Of a stretch of 48,165 nucleotides of DNA, positions 1 through 8,543 are shown piece by piece (position 1 is the stretch's first letter; each line of letters opens with the position of its first letter). This stretch comes from Rubrivivax sp. (GTDB taxonomy: Bacteria > Pseudomonadota > Gammaproteobacteria > Burkholderiales > Burkholderiaceae_C). The notes under the pieces are model-generated. The model was not told the origin of the DNA. It saw only the letters and a list, made by a program, of their open reading frames with translations, and did not search any database. Where the stretch lies: NCBI GenBank assembly GCA_026785885.1, contig JAJAZC010000128.1:1-48165 (forward strand), in the 5' to 3' direction. A program made the translations under genes and the position numbers.

Positions 1-60
1 CCCACCCCCGGGGGGGCAGTCGTTTGGGCCCCCACTGTCCCCCGGGTTTTGGGGGCCGGG
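1..60. other. low-quality C/G-rich window edge
   Basis: The first 60 bases are dominated by C and G homopolymers, unlike any other stretch except the right-hand edge. The surA frame stays open through them but encodes nothing that looks like a signal-peptide n-region. I read this as assembly or basecalling error at a contig end, not biology. Confidence 0.6.
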
Positions 61-1356
61 CAATTGCTGGCAACACAAATCCCGGCGCTGGCCCAAAACG
101 CGGTGCCCACGGCGGCGCAAAGCCGCGCGTTGCGCAACGGTGACTACATCGCTGCGGTCGTCAACCAGGAGCTGGTGACGGCCGGTGAAGTCGAGCGCCG
201 CATCGAACGTGCGCAAGCCGAAGCCAGCCGTGCCGGCCAGCGCCTGCCGGCTGATGCCGAGCTGCGCCGCCAGGCGCTGGACGCGCTGATCGACGAGCGC
301 GCGATGATCGGCATGGCGCGCGAAAGCGGCATGAAGGTCGACGAGCAGGAGCTGGATCGCGCGGTCCAGAATATCGCGCAGCAAAACCAGGTCACGCTGC
401 CGGTGCTGCGTGAGCGGTTGCGTGCCGAGGGCGTCGACTACCCACGCTTTCGCGCCAACATCCGCGACCAGATTCTGTTGGAGCGGCTGCGCGAGCGCGA
501 GGTGTACCAGCGCATTCGTATCAGTGAAGACGACATCGACAAGGCCCTGGCCGAGCGGCGCGCCGCGGCCGGCGCGGATGCTGAAGTCAACGTTGCGCAG
601 ATTCTCATCAGCGTGCCCGACGGCGCCGACCCGGCCACCCTGGCCGCACGGCGCGCGGTGGCCGAATCTGCTTTGGCGCGGGTGCGTGGCGGCGAAGACT
701 TTGCCAAGGTCGCACAGGCGGTATCGGAGGACGGCAACAAGGCCCGCGGTGGTGAGATCGGCTTGCGCCCGTCGTCACGCCTGCCCGATCTGTTTGTCGA
801 GGCGACACGGGCGCTCAAGCCGGGCGAGATCACGCCTGCGCTGGTGCAATCAGGCGCCGGCTTTCATGCCCTGAAGCTGATCGAGCGTCGCGATGCCGGC
901 CTGGGTCGCGTCACGCAGACGCGTGCGCGCCACGTGTTGCTGCGCACATCGGCGCAGCTGAATGCCGAGACAGCCGGCCGGCGGCTGGCGGAGTACCGCC
1001 GTCAGATCGAAAGCGGCACACACAGCTTCGAGGACATCGCGCGCCAGTTCAGCGAAGACGGCAGCGCGGCAGCCGGTGGCGACCTCGGCTGGTCGGCACC
1101 GGGCGTCATGGTGCCGGAGTTCGAAGCGGCCATGAACGGGCTCGCGGTCGGCGGGCTGTCCGCGCCGGTGGTGTCGCGCTTCGGCGTGCACCTGATACAG
1201 GTACTGGAGCGGCGCGACGTGGCGCTGGAGCCCAAGCAGGTTCGTGAACAGGCGCGCAATGTGCTGCGCGAGCAGCGCTTCGAGCAGTCCTATCTGGACT
1301 GGACGAAAGAGTTGCGCTCGCGCGCCTACGTCGAGTTCCGCGAGCCGCCGCTGTAG
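1..1356 (+). CDS. surA: SurA periplasmic chaperone / peptidyl-prolyl isomerase (5' partial)
   Basis: Periplasmic chaperone that escorts unfolded outer-membrane proteins to the BAM complex. The readable protein has a signal-peptide tail ending near ALAQNA, an N-terminal chaperone region ([22 protein letters not shown]), then two parvulin domains beginning near [13 protein letters not shown] and [10 protein letters not shown], each with the [11 protein letters not shown] / [11 protein letters not shown] and GGEIG / GGDLGW type motifs. A TTG at 49 is the first in-frame start, but it lies in corrupted edge sequence and the true start is probably outside the window, so the 5' end is treated as partial. 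rsmA follows directly, within about 30 bases; a pdxA gene, often found between them in proteobacteria, is absent. Confidence 0.93.
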   Translation, partial: PTPGGAVVWAPTVPRVLGAGQLLATQIPALAQNAVPTAAQSRALRNGDYIAAVVNQELVTAGEVERRIERAQAEASRAGQRLPADAELRRQALDALIDERAMIGMARESGMKVDEQELDRAVQNIAQQNQVTLPVLRERLRAEGVDYPRFRANIRDQILLERLREREVYQRIRISEDDIDKALAERRAAAGADAEVNVAQILISVPDGADPATLAARRAVAESALARVRGGEDFAKVAQAVSEDGNKARGGEIGLRPSSRLPDLFVEATRALKPGEITPALVQSGAGFHALKLIERRDAGLGRVTQTRARHVLLRTSAQLNAETAGRRLAEYRRQIESGTHSFEDIARQFSEDGSAAAGGDLGWSAPGVMVPEFEAAMNGLAVGGLSAPVVSRFGVHLIQVLERRDVALEPKQVREQARNVLREQRFEQSYLDWTKELRSRAYVEFREPPL

Positions 1357-1382
1357 GCGCGGCGGCTGTCGAAAGCGCGGCT

Positions 1383-2147
1383 CTGAGCAGCCATCTTGCG
1401 CGCAAGCGCTTTGGCCAGCACTTTCTGGTCGACCACGCCGTCATCGACGGCATCGTGCGCGCCATCGACCCACAGCCCGGTCAGGCGCTGGTGGAGATCG
1501 GCCCGGGGCTGGGTGCGCTGACGCTGCCGCTGCTGGCGCGCTGCGGCGTGCTGACCGTGATCGAACTCGATCGCGACCTCGCTGCGCGGCTGCGTCGGCG
1601 TCCCGGCCTGGCGGTGGTGGAGGCCGATGTGCTTACGGTCGACTTCCGCGACCTCGCAGTACAGCACGGCGGCCGGCCGCTGCGTGTGGTGGGCAACCTG
1701 CCCTACAACATCAGCACCCCGATCCTGTTTCACCTGCTGCAGTACACAGCCCACATCGAAGACCAGCACTTCATGCTGCAAAAGGAGGTTGTGCAGCGCA
1801 TGGCCGCGGCACCCGGCAGCAAGGCCTACGGGCGACTGAGCGTGATGCTGCAGTGGCGCTACCGCATCGACAACGTGCTGGATGTACCGCCCGAGGCCTT
1901 CGACCCACCGCCGCGCGTGGAGTCGGCCGTGGTGCGCATGCTGCCGCTGCCGCTGGACGTGTCTGTCGACGCTGCACGCCTGTCGGAATTGGTCACCACA
2001 GCGTTCTCACAGCGTCGCAAACTGCTGCGCCACACGCTCGGCCGCTGGATCGAAGCGCAGGGCACCAGCACGGCTTTCGACCTGCAGCGCCGCGCCGAAG
2101 AGGTGCCGGTTGCGGAGTACCTGGCGCTGGCCAGAACGGGCCGTTAA
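1383..2147 (+). CDS. rsmA: 16S rRNA dimethyladenosine transferase RsmA (KsgA)
   Basis: Dimethylates two adjacent adenosines in the terminal 16S helix during small-subunit maturation. The SAM-binding motif [10 protein letters not shown] and the catalytic NLPYNIS motif are intact. The conserved family N-terminus ([15 protein letters not shown]) is encoded from about 1392, but the first canonical start in this frame is GTG at 1455, inside the protein. No ATG, GTG or TTG occurs in frame between about 1260 and 1455. I place the start at CTG 1383 (L-S-S-H-L-A-R), with a weak GAAAG about 8 bases upstream. A start ATG lost to a sequencing error is the other explanation. Function is certain; the start is not. 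Confidence 0.88.
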   Translation: MSSHLARKRFGQHFLVDHAVIDGIVRAIDPQPGQALVEIGPGLGALTLPLLARCGVLTVIELDRDLAARLRRRPGLAVVEADVLTVDFRDLAVQHGGRPLRVVGNLPYNISTPILFHLLQYTAHIEDQHFMLQKEVVQRMAAAPGSKAYGRLSVMLQWRYRIDNVLDVPPEAFDPPPRVESAVVRMLPLPLDVSVDAARLSELVTTAFSQRRKLLRHTLGRWIEAQGTSTAFDLQRRAEEVPVAEYLALARTGR

Positions 2148-2502
2148 TCCGGGTCGCGGCAGTCAGCGACCGATGCCGTCGAAGAACAAAGCCACCTTCG
2201 CCAACCAGCCCGGCCAGCGAAGGCGCCATATCAAGCCCGACGAGCGTAAATCCGGCTTCGCCCCGTACGCCGCCTGCGCATCCGGGCGGCAGCGACCGAA
2301 GCAAGCGCAGGGGCTTTAGGTCAGGCTGCGGTGAGCCAGGCCGCGGTATCGAATGCGCTGCTCATCAACGGCATATTCATGCCGAAGTTCGGGTTGGTGC
2401 CGTTCTTCGGCACCGCCTTGACCGCCGGCTTGGCAACAGCAGCAGTCGTCGTCTGGGCCACCTCGGTAGCCCGCTCCCATGACCCGATTTCCAGGGAGCG
2501 GG
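2148..2502. other. 355-base gap after rsmA
   Basis: Between the rsmA stop and the barstar stop there is no complete recognisable gene. The right part holds a codon-biased minus-strand remnant (2321-2461) and a perfect hairpin (2466-2506). In 2148-2320 I see no ORF I can support and no T-tract terminator. Confidence 0.5.
2321..2461 (-). pseudogene. possible 3' remnant of a hypothetical gene
   Basis: A 46-codon minus-strand stretch from GTG 2461 to TGA 2321 has the G/C-rich third positions of the real genes around it and reads like a protein tail (Ala/Val/Lys-rich, then GTNPNFGMNMP and a hydrophobic end). No start with a convincing ribosome site is present, and upstream the frame enters the hairpin at the barstar stop. 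It could be a truncated gene whose 5' part was displaced by the RNase/barstar pair, or a small stand-alone ORF. I do not recognise the family. Confidence 0.25.
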
Positions 2503-2506
2503 CTAC
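2466..2506. repeat. 13-bp perfect inverted repeat over the barstar stop codon
   Basis: Arms GTAGCCCGCTCCC (2466-2478) and GGGAGCGGGCTAC (2494-2506) pair perfectly around a 15-base loop. The barstar stop codon (minus strand, 2503-2505) lies within the right arm. No T-run follows on either strand, so it is not a classical intrinsic terminator. It could stabilise the 3' end of the RNase/barstar mRNA or mark an insertion boundary. Confidence 0.65.
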
Positions 2507-2898
2507 TGAAAAGAATAGAAGCACCTGAACGGTATTCGCCGTTCGCCCCAAAACTCAGCGGCGTCGCGAAAGACCTCCAGCAACTGCTCACGCGATTCAC
2601 GGTCGAAACGCGGGTTGTCGGGCAACTGCTCGAGCACGACGACAAAACCCGGTTGCTGCCCGGCTTTGTGCACGAAGTCGGTCATGCAGTCGAACAGCGC
2701 GTCCAGATTTTTGCCGAAGTGCGCAGGGAACGTAAAGGCCGCGGCGATGCCGTCCAGCACGTCCTGCTTGGTCTGCGCGCTCGAAAGGTTGGCGTACAAA
2801 AAATGCTGCCCGGCAGCTCGCGCAGCGGACATCAGATCGTCGACCCGATAGGCACGGATGGCCTGCACAAGATTCGGTCGGATGGTCTGCAACTCCAT
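2503..2898 (-). CDS. Barstar-family ribonuclease inhibitor
   Basis: Cytoplasmic protein expected to bind and block the extracellular-type RNase encoded just upstream, protecting the producer. The 131-residue product carries the barstar core FPAHFGKNLDALFDCMTDF, including the acidic helix that plugs the RNase active site in the known barnase-barstar complex. ATG 2898 is chosen because AAGGAGG lies about 9 bases upstream on the minus strand. A GTG at 2955 overlaps the RNase stop and would add 19 unrelated residues. It follows the RNase gene by about 50 bases in the same direction, so the two are probably co-transcribed. The stop codon sits inside a perfect hairpin. Confidence 0.85.
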   Translation of the reverse strand: MELQTIRPNLVQAIRAYRVDDLMSAARAAGQHFLYANLSSAQTKQDVLDGIAAAFTFPAHFGKNLDALFDCMTDFVHKAGQQPGFVVVLEQLPDNPRFDRESREQLLEVFRDAAEFWGERRIPFRCFYSFQ

Positions 2899-2951
2899 GG
2901 TCGCGATCCTCCTTGTTGCTCGTTCGGAAGGGATGATTTGGGTGGTGGCGT

Positions 2952-3392
2952 TCACGGTGCGATGCGCTTAAAACTGGCGTAGTGATCGTCGGTGTAGAAA
3001 CAGGCTTCGGGATCGGTGGGCGGTTTGCCACCGCAGACAATCCGGCGGGCGCCGCGGTCCCGCGAACCCGGGGTCCGGACCGTGTACTCGCGGTAGTGAC
3101 CCCGCGCCTGCCGCGGCAGCAACCTTTCACGGTTGCCGAAAACGGTGCCGTCTTTGGAAAAAGGAAATGGGCCGCCTGCAAGGATGAGCCGGTGAGTTGC
3201 CCGGGCTTCACTGGGCAGGCTGGCCAGACCAATGCTGGTGGCGGTGCTGACGGTGGAGCCGGGCTGATCCGGCCTGCGGGCCCAGGTGTTAGCGCCGGCT
3301 GCCAAGCACGAGACCACCACAACGGCAGCCCCCCACTTGTGCAGTGCCCACCGCAGCCTGCTGCTCGGCGGGACCAGACCGGTCCGAAACAC
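2952..3392 (-). CDS. Secreted guanyl-specific RNase, barnase/RNase Sa (N1/T1) family
   Basis: Predicted to cleave RNA after guanosine. The 146-residue protein has an N-terminal hydrophobic segment (about residues 19-36), a linker, and a catalytic domain from about residue 58. By alignment from memory with RNase Sa, the catalytic set is present: Glu102 in YREYTV, Arg113 and Arg117 in RDRGARR, and His137 in DDHYASF. Two cysteines (120 and 131) may form a disulphide. The start is GTG 3392 with no strong ribosome site, so the exact N-terminus is uncertain. The signal segment implies export, and the barstar gene downstream supplies immunity to molecules that stay inside. Nutritional RNase or an antibacterial toxin are both possible roles. 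Confidence 0.82.
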   Translation of the reverse strand: MFRTGLVPPSSRLRWALHKWGAAVVVVSCLAAGANTWARRPDQPGSTVSTATSIGLASLPSEARATHRLILAGGPFPFSKDGTVFGNRERLLPRQARGHYREYTVRTPGSRDRGARRIVCGGKPPTDPEACFYTDDHYASFKRIAP

Positions 3393-3573
3393 GGGTTAAC
3401 CCTGTTAAATCAAACGAGAATGTTAACTGAGCCCCCCCAAAAACTCAAGATACTGCCCTGGATTGGGGCGGTCGAGCGAGGGGATTAGTAGGCGCTCACA
3501 CGAGCTGTTGGCGCAGCCAGATGGGACTTGTGACGGTCCAGGGCGCGCGGCAATGAGCCGCAATTCGAGTGCC
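3393..3573. other. AT-richer upstream region of the RNase gene
   Basis: No gene is supported here. The segment nearest the RNase start is AT-rich for this genome, with a GGGTTAACCC palindrome at 3393-3402 and two TTAACA-like hexamers on the minus strand within 3400-3430, the most plausible promoter area for the RNase. The rest is G/C-rich spacer up to the palindromic repeats. Confidence 0.35.
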
Positions 3574-3627
3574 GGGCTCTCCGGCCGGCGAACGTCAGGC
3601 CACTGGGCCTGACGTACGTCCCGCCTC
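3574..3627. repeat. palindromic dispersed repeat, copy 1
   Basis: A roughly 54-base unit whose core is a perfect 10-bp hairpin: ACGTCAGGCC (3592-3601) and GGCCTGACGT (3606-3615) with a 4-base loop. The same core and flanks (GGGCTCT upstream, ACGTCCCGCCTC downstream) recur 90 bases further on. It resembles REP-type extragenic palindromes. No T-run follows, so it is not a canonical terminator, although it lies 3' of maeB. Confidence 0.75.
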
Positions 3628-3662
3628 CCCTTGCAGGGCGCGCCCGTCGCGCGAGACGCGTC

Positions 3663-3717
3663 GGGCTCTTCGGCTTGGCGAACGTCAGGCCACTGGGCCT
3701 GACGTACGTCCCGCCTC
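3663..3717. repeat. palindromic dispersed repeat, copy 2, overlapping maeB 3' end
   Basis: Second copy of the unit at 3574-3627, with hairpin arms at 3682-3691 and 3696-3705 identical to copy 1. The maeB stop codon (3685-3687, minus strand) lies inside it, so the last nine residues of MaeB (AGRTSGPVA) are encoded by repeat sequence. Confidence 0.75.
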
Positions 3718-6201
3718 AGCATCTGCGACGGTGACGGCGGTCATGTTGACGATGCGGCGGACCGTGGTGGATGGCGTCAGGATGTGCACCGGTTTGTCCG
3801 CGCCCAACAGCACCGGGCCGATGGCGATGCCGCCCCCGGCCGTGATCTTGAGCAGGTTGTAGGCAATGTTGGCGGCGTCGATGCCTGGCAGTACCAAGAG
3901 GTTGGCCTCGCCGGTCAGCGTGCTGCGCGGCATGACCTTGTGACGCGCGGCGGCGTCGAGCGCGACATCGCCGTGCATCTCACCGTCGGCCTCCAGCCAG
4001 GGTGCCTGGTCGCGCAGCAGCGCCAGTGCGCGCCGCATCTTGACGGCGCTGGTGTGGTCGCTGGTGCCGAAGTTGCTATGCGACAGCAGCGCCACGCGCG
4101 GCTCCACGCCGAAGCGCATCATTTCTTCAGCCGCCATCACGGTGATCTCCGCCAGCTCTTCGGCCGTCGGGTCGGCGTTGACGTGGGTGTCCACCAGGAA
4201 CACCTGGCGCCCCGGCAGCATCAACCCGTTCATGCAGGCGTAGACGCGTACGTCCTGCGTCGTGCGCGCGCTGCCGCCGGCGCGCTTGCCGATGACCTGA
4301 TCGATGTAGTGCAGGTGCGTGGCGGTGGTGCCCCAGGTGCCGCACAGCAGGCCGTCGACCTGGCCCTTGTGCAGCAGCATCGCGCCGATCAGCGTGAGCC
4401 GCCGCCGCATCTCGATCTTGGCTAGGTGCACCGAGACGCCTTTGCGTTCGGTCATGCGGTGGTAGGTCATCCAGAAATCGCGGTAGCGATCGTCCTGCTC
4501 GACATTGACGACGTCGTAGTCCGTGCCCTCCTTCAAGCGCAGCCCGAACTTGAGGATGCGCGAAGCAATCACCGCCGGCCGGCCGATCAACGTCGGCCGC
4601 GCCAGCGCTTCGTCGACCACCACTTGCGCGGCGCGCAGCACGCGCTCGTCCTCGCCTTCGGCATACGCGACACGTTTGTTCAGCGCCTTTCGGGCTTGCT
4701 CGAAGATCGGCTTCATCGTCGTGCCCGAGGCATAGACGAAGCTCTTGAGCCGCTCGCGGTACGCCGGCATGTCGGCAATCGGCCGCATGGCCACGCCCGA
4801 GGCTGCTGCGGCTTCGGCCACCGCCGGCGCAATCATCATCATCAGCCGGTGGTCGAAGGGCTTGGGGATCAGGTACTCGGGCCCGAAGCTCAGCGTCGCG
4901 CCGACGTAAGCCGCCGCCACGACATCGCTTTGCTCGGCCTGCGCCAGCTGTGCAATGGCGTGCACTGCGGCGATCTCCATCGCGTCGGTCACCGTGGTGG
5001 CACCGCAGTCCAGCGCGCCCCGGAAGATGTACGGGAAACACAGGACGTTGTTGACCTGGTTCGGGTAGTCGGTGCGGCCGGTGGCAATGATCGCGTCGGG
5101 CCGCGCGGCCCTGGCGGCTTCGGGCGAGATTTCGGGCGTCGGGTTGGCCAGCGCAAAGATCACCGGGCACGGCGCCATGGCGGCCAACATTTCGGGCTTG
5201 AGCACGCCTGCCGCGCTCAGGCCCAAAAAAATGTCGGCGCCGGGCAGCACCTCGGCCAGCTTGCGCAGCGGCGTCTTCTGCGCGAAGAAGGCTTTGTCGT
5301 CGTCCATCAATTCGGTGCGGCCTTCGTAGACCACACCGGCCAGATCGGTGACCCAGACGTTCTCGCGCCGCAGACCCAGCTTCAACAGCAAGCCCAGGCA
5401 GGCCAGCGCCGCGGCACCGGCTCCACTCGCCACCAGCTTGACCTCGCCGATGTTCTTGCCCACGACGGTCAGCGCGTTGATCACCGCAGCACCGACGACG
5501 ATGGCCGTGCCGTGCTGGTCATCGTGGAAGACCGGAATCTTCATGCGCTCACGCAATTTGCGCTCGACGTAGAAGCAGTCCGGTGCTTTGATGTCTTCGA
5601 GATTGATGCCGCCGAAAGTCGGTTCCAGCGCGGCGATGATGTCGACCAGTTTGTCCAGATTCTTTTCGTTCAGCTCGATGTCGAAAACGTCGATGCCGGC
5701 GAACTTCTTGAAGAGCACCGCCTTGCCTTCCATCACCGGCTTGGCCGCCAGCGGGCCGATGTCACCCAGGCCCAGCACCGCGGTGCCGTTGGTGATGACG
5801 CCGACCAGGTTGCCTCTCGCGGTGTAGCGAAAAGCATTGGCCGGGTCGGCCACGATCTCTTCACAGGCCGCGGCCACGCCGGGGCTGTAGGCCAGCGCCA
5901 GATCGCGCTGGTTGAGCATCTGCTTGGTGGCGCTAACGGCCAGCTTGCCCGGGGTCGGAAACTCGTGGTACCTCAGCGCCGCGCGGCGGAACTCGGCCGC
6001 CCGCTCGAGCGCTGGATCAGCCGCCGGATCAGACGCCGGATCAGACGCCAAATCAGGAGCAGCGACAGACGCAGCGACAGACGCAGGAACAGGAGCTGGA
6101 TCGAAAGCAGGATCCAATGCGGCATCAGGCGCAGCAGTGACCGCGAACGCCGCTTGCGGCGGCCCGGCGGGGGCAGCACTCTTGTCGTCGGCAGCGGCCA
6201 T
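3685..6201 (-). CDS. maeB: NADP-dependent malic enzyme with phosphotransacetylase-like domain (MaeB)
   Basis: Oxidative decarboxylation of malate to pyruvate with NADP+ reduction. The malic-enzyme half runs from FPTPGKL (about residue 81) through the NAD(P)-binding part, with AYSPGVA and HDDQHGTA motifs. The C-terminal half, from about residue 510, is phosphate acetyl/butyryltransferase-like, as in other MaeB proteins; in the studied family this domain is mainly regulatory. ATG 6201 is preferred because GAGGAAAG lies about 10 bases upstream; the frame stays open to 6483, but that stretch contains the likely promoter. At 838 residues it is about 70 longer than usual because of an N-terminal Asp-Pro/Ala-Ser-Val repeat tract (about residues 10-66). 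The C-terminus ends within a palindromic repeat. Confidence 0.93.
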   Translation of the reverse strand: MAAADDKSAAPAGPPQAAFAVTAAPDAALDPAFDPAPVPASVAASVAAPDLASDPASDPAADPALERAAEFRRAALRYHEFPTPGKLAVSATKQMLNQRDLALAYSPGVAAACEEIVADPANAFRYTARGNLVGVITNGTAVLGLGDIGPLAAKPVMEGKAVLFKKFAGIDVFDIELNEKNLDKLVDIIAALEPTFGGINLEDIKAPDCFYVERKLRERMKIPVFHDDQHGTAIVVGAAVINALTVVGKNIGEVKLVASGAGAAALACLGLLLKLGLRRENVWVTDLAGVVYEGRTELMDDDKAFFAQKTPLRKLAEVLPGADIFLGLSAAGVLKPEMLAAMAPCPVIFALANPTPEISPEAARAARPDAIIATGRTDYPNQVNNVLCFPYIFRGALDCGATTVTDAMEIAAVHAIAQLAQAEQSDVVAAAYVGATLSFGPEYLIPKPFDHRLMMMIAPAVAEAAAASGVAMRPIADMPAYRERLKSFVYASGTTMKPIFEQARKALNKRVAYAEGEDERVLRAAQVVVDEALARPTLIGRPAVIASRILKFGLRLKEGTDYDVVNVEQDDRYRDFWMTYHRMTERKGVSVHLAKIEMRRRLTLIGAMLLHKGQVDGLLCGTWGTTATHLHYIDQVIGKRAGGSARTTQDVRVYACMNGLMLPGRQVFLVDTHVNADPTAEELAEITVMAAEEMMRFGVEPRVALLSHSNFGTSDHTSAVKMRRALALLRDQAPWLEADGEMHGDVALDAAARHKVMPRSTLTGEANLLVLPGIDAANIAYNLLKITAGGGIAIGPVLLGADKPVHILTPSTTVRRIVNMTAVTVADAEAGRTSGPVA

Positions 6202-6536
6202 ATCGGGGCTTTCCTCGTTGCACTGCATCGGGCTTGCAGCGGGCGCGAATTGTAGGTGCGGGTCCGCTGCACTATGGCCTGTTGCCGCTGCCTGCAAGCG
6301 CGCCACGGCAAGGCCCATACAACCTTCGCGACGGCCGTTGCGCATGCACCCGCGACGGCCCGCGGCGCAGCAGCGACACTGCAGACCCTGCCCCTGCTGC
6401 CCACCCCGGCCAGCGATGACCGACCCCGCACCCGACATGCCGATGCCCTTGAATTGCCCCCCTGGCCATAGCGAGGCGCCCACCGCCAGGGCCGCCTTCG
6501 GGTGCCGCGCCGGGTGCAGCGAAGACGGCCTCCGCC
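6202..6536. promoter_or_regulatory. divergent maeB / thiL intergenic region with candidate maeB -10
   Basis: These 335 bases separate two divergent genes and contain no supported ORF. On the minus strand TACAAT (6254-6249) is a good -10 match and would give a leader of about 40 bases before maeB ATG 6201, which has its own ribosome site. The -35 is poor. For thiL I see no clear promoter. Confidence 0.35.
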
Positions 6537-7517
6537 ATGGCCGGTGAATTCGATCTGATCGCCAAACACTTCATGCGGCCAAGCCACGCGCCGGGCACAG
6601 GCGTGATGGAGGGCATCGGCGACGACTGCGCCCTGTTGCAGCCGGCGCCCGGGCAGCAGCTGGCGGTGTCCAGCGACATGCTGGTCGAAGGCCGGCACTT
6701 CTTGTCCACCGTGCAGCCCGAGCGGCTGGGCCACAAGGCGCTGGCCGTCAACCTGAGTGACCTCGCGGCTTGCGGTGCGGAGCCGCTGGGCTTCACGCTG
6801 GCACTGGCGCTGCCGCGCAGTGATGAGGCCTTTGTCGCGGCACTGGCGCGCGGCCTCTTTGCGCTGGCCGATGCGCACGGCATCGCGCTGATCGGCGGTG
6901 ACACCACGGCCGGGCCTTTGAACCTGTGCATCACCGCCATCGGCCAGGTGCCGCCGGGCCAGGCACTGCTGCGAAGCGGCGCGCGGGCGGGCGACGAGCT
7001 GTGGGTCAGCGGCCTGCTCGGCGATGCGCGGCTGGCGCTCGAGGTCTTTCGTGGCACGTTGGCGCTGGACGCTGTGTATTTCGAGTCCGTGCGGCGTGCG
7101 ATGGAGCAGCCTGAGCCGCGTGTCGCATTGGGGCTGGCGCTGCGCGGCTTGGCCAGCAGTGCGATCGACCTGAGCGACGGGCTGCTCGGCGACCTGGGCC
7201 ACGTGCTACGGCGCTCGGGCTGCGGCGCGGTGGTCGACATGCCGGCCTTGCCGCGCAGCGCGGTGCTGGCGCGCCAGACCGCAGCGCTGCAGCAGCTGTG
7301 TCTTCTGGCCGGTGGTGACGATTACGAGCTGCTGTTCACGGCCGCTGCAGCGCGCCGCAGTGAGGTTATTGCGGCGGCCGCCAAAGCCGGTGTCGCGGTC
7401 ACGTGCTGCGGCCGCATCGTCGCCGGCGCTGGCTTGCACGTCATGCTGGCACCCGGCCACACGGTGGCAGCAGCCACGCTGGGCCTGCGCGGCTTCGATC
7501 ACTTCGACGGCAGTTGA
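6537..7517 (+). CDS. thiL: Thiamine-monophosphate kinase ThiL
   Basis: Phosphorylates thiamine monophosphate to the active cofactor thiamine diphosphate using ATP. The 326-residue protein shows the PurM/ThiL fold hallmarks: an N-terminal FDLIAKHF, the metal-binding GIGDDCALL, the segment SSDMLVEGRHF, GGDTTAG near residue 123, and DLSDGLLGDL with a C-terminal GGDDYELLF. Length is typical. It is the first gene of a tight operon, three bases before pgpA. The thiL-pgpA pairing is widespread in proteobacteria, usually behind nusB/ribH, which are not here. Confidence 0.95.
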   Translation: MAGEFDLIAKHFMRPSHAPGTGVMEGIGDDCALLQPAPGQQLAVSSDMLVEGRHFLSTVQPERLGHKALAVNLSDLAACGAEPLGFTLALALPRSDEAFVAALARGLFALADAHGIALIGGDTTAGPLNLCITAIGQVPPGQALLRSGARAGDELWVSGLLGDARLALEVFRGTLALDAVYFESVRRAMEQPEPRVALGLALRGLASSAIDLSDGLLGDLGHVLRRSGCGAVVDMPALPRSAVLARQTAALQQLCLLAGGDDYELLFTAAAARRSEVIAAAAKAGVAVTCCGRIVAGAGLHVMLAPGHTVAAATLGLRGFDHFDGS

Positions 7518-7520
7518 GTC

Positions 7521-8045
7521 ATGCCCGCTACACGTGCTGACTTCGCTTTCATGCGCCGCGACCCGGCGCATTGGATCGCCTTCGGCCTGGGCAGTGGGCT
7601 GGCGCGGTGGGCGCCGGGCACGGTCGGTACGCTGTGGGCCTGGGTTGCGTTTCTGGTGCTGGAGCGCTGGCTCGGCGCCACCGGCTTTGGCGTGCTGATC
7701 GGCACCGGCACGCTGCTGGCCGTGTGGGCCTGCACGCGCACCGCACAGCACCTGGGCACCGCGGACCCGGGCGCAATCGTCTGCGACGAGGTGCTGGCCT
7801 TCTGGACCGTGCTGTGGGTGCTGGCGCCGGCTTCGTGGTGGACGCAGGCGGCCGCCTTCGTGCTGTTCCGCTTTTTCGACACGGCCAAGCCGGGCCCGGT
7901 GGGCTGGGCCGACCGCTATTTCAAACAACACGCCGGTCAGCCCGGCATCGGCTGGCGGCAGGGGTTGGGCATCCTGGTCGACGACTTCGTTGCCGCGCTG
8001 TGTACGCTGCTGGTGATGGCCGTCGTCGTGCGGTTGTGGGACTGA
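7521..8045 (+). CDS. pgpA: Phosphatidylglycerophosphatase A
   Basis: Inner-membrane phosphatase that removes the phosphate from phosphatidylglycerophosphate to give phosphatidylglycerol. The 174-residue product carries the family signatures GSGLARWAPGTVGTL near the N-terminus and an acidic FRFFDTAKPGPVGW motif. Hydrophobic helices occur around FGVLIGTGTLLAVWA, FWTVLWVLAPASW and the C-terminal DDFVAALCTLLVMAVVV. It lies between thiL (3-base gap) and pncC (12-base gap), so it is almost certainly part of the same transcript. Confidence 0.94.
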   Translation: MPATRADFAFMRRDPAHWIAFGLGSGLARWAPGTVGTLWAWVAFLVLERWLGATGFGVLIGTGTLLAVWACTRTAQHLGTADPGAIVCDEVLAFWTVLWVLAPASWWTQAAAFVLFRFFDTAKPGPVGWADRYFKQHAGQPGIGWRQGLGILVDDFVAALCTLLVMAVVVRLWD

Positions 8046-8057
8046 AGCTGCAGCGCC

Positions 8058-8543
8058 ATGGACATCCTCGACTTCTCTGAGCAGGCCGCCACGCTGGCCA
8101 GCGCGCTGCGCCGCCGTGCTTGGCGCCTGGCCACCGCCGAGAGCTGCACCGGCGGCCTTGTTGCCGCTGCCTGCACCGCGCTGCCCGGCAGCAGCGACTG
8201 GTTCGAGCGCGGCTTCGTGACCTACACGAACGAAGCCAAGACACAACTGTTGGGGGTCGACGCAGCGCTGTTTGCGCAGGTCGGCGCGGTCAGCGAAAAA
8301 GTCGCGCGGGCGATGGTGGCGGGCGCGCTGCAGCACGCGCCGGTGCAGCTGGCCCTGGCCGTCACCGGCATCGCCGGGCCGGGCGGTGCGGTGTCCGGCA
8401 AGCCGGTGGGCACGGTCTGGCTGGCCTGGGGCACCGCGCATCAGGTGCAGGCTGAGCGGCTGCAACTGCCGGGCGACCGCGATGCGGTGCGCAGCGCCAG
8501 CGTCAAAGCCGCGCTGCGGCGTCTGATCGAAGCCGCGACGTGA
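8058..8543 (+). CDS. pncC: Nicotinamide-nucleotide amidohydrolase PncC (CinA C-terminal domain)
   Basis: Deamidates nicotinamide mononucleotide to nicotinate mononucleotide in the NAD recycling pathway. The 161-residue stand-alone CinA_C domain shows AESCTGG near residue 34 and VTGIAGPGG near residue 103, both conserved around the active site. It lacks the N-terminal MoCF-like domain of full-length CinA. It overlaps the next gene by four bases (GTGA). Confidence 0.93.
   Translation: MDILDFSEQAATLASALRRRAWRLATAESCTGGLVAAACTALPGSSDWFERGFVTYTNEAKTQLLGVDAALFAQVGAVSEKVARAMVAGALQHAPVQLALAVTGIAGPGGAVSGKPVGTVWLAWGTAHQVQAERLQLPGDRDAVRSASVKAALRRLIEAAT

Noticed and set aside
3423-3722. 99-residue minus-strand ORF with repeated [13 protein letters not shown]
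   Set aside because: The repeated peptide is simply the translation of the palindromic DNA repeat; no independent coding signal.
4426-6255. 609-residue open frame antisense to maeB
   Set aside because: It is His/Arg/Gln-rich with no recognisable domain and mirrors the third-position bias of maeB; it is an antisense shadow.
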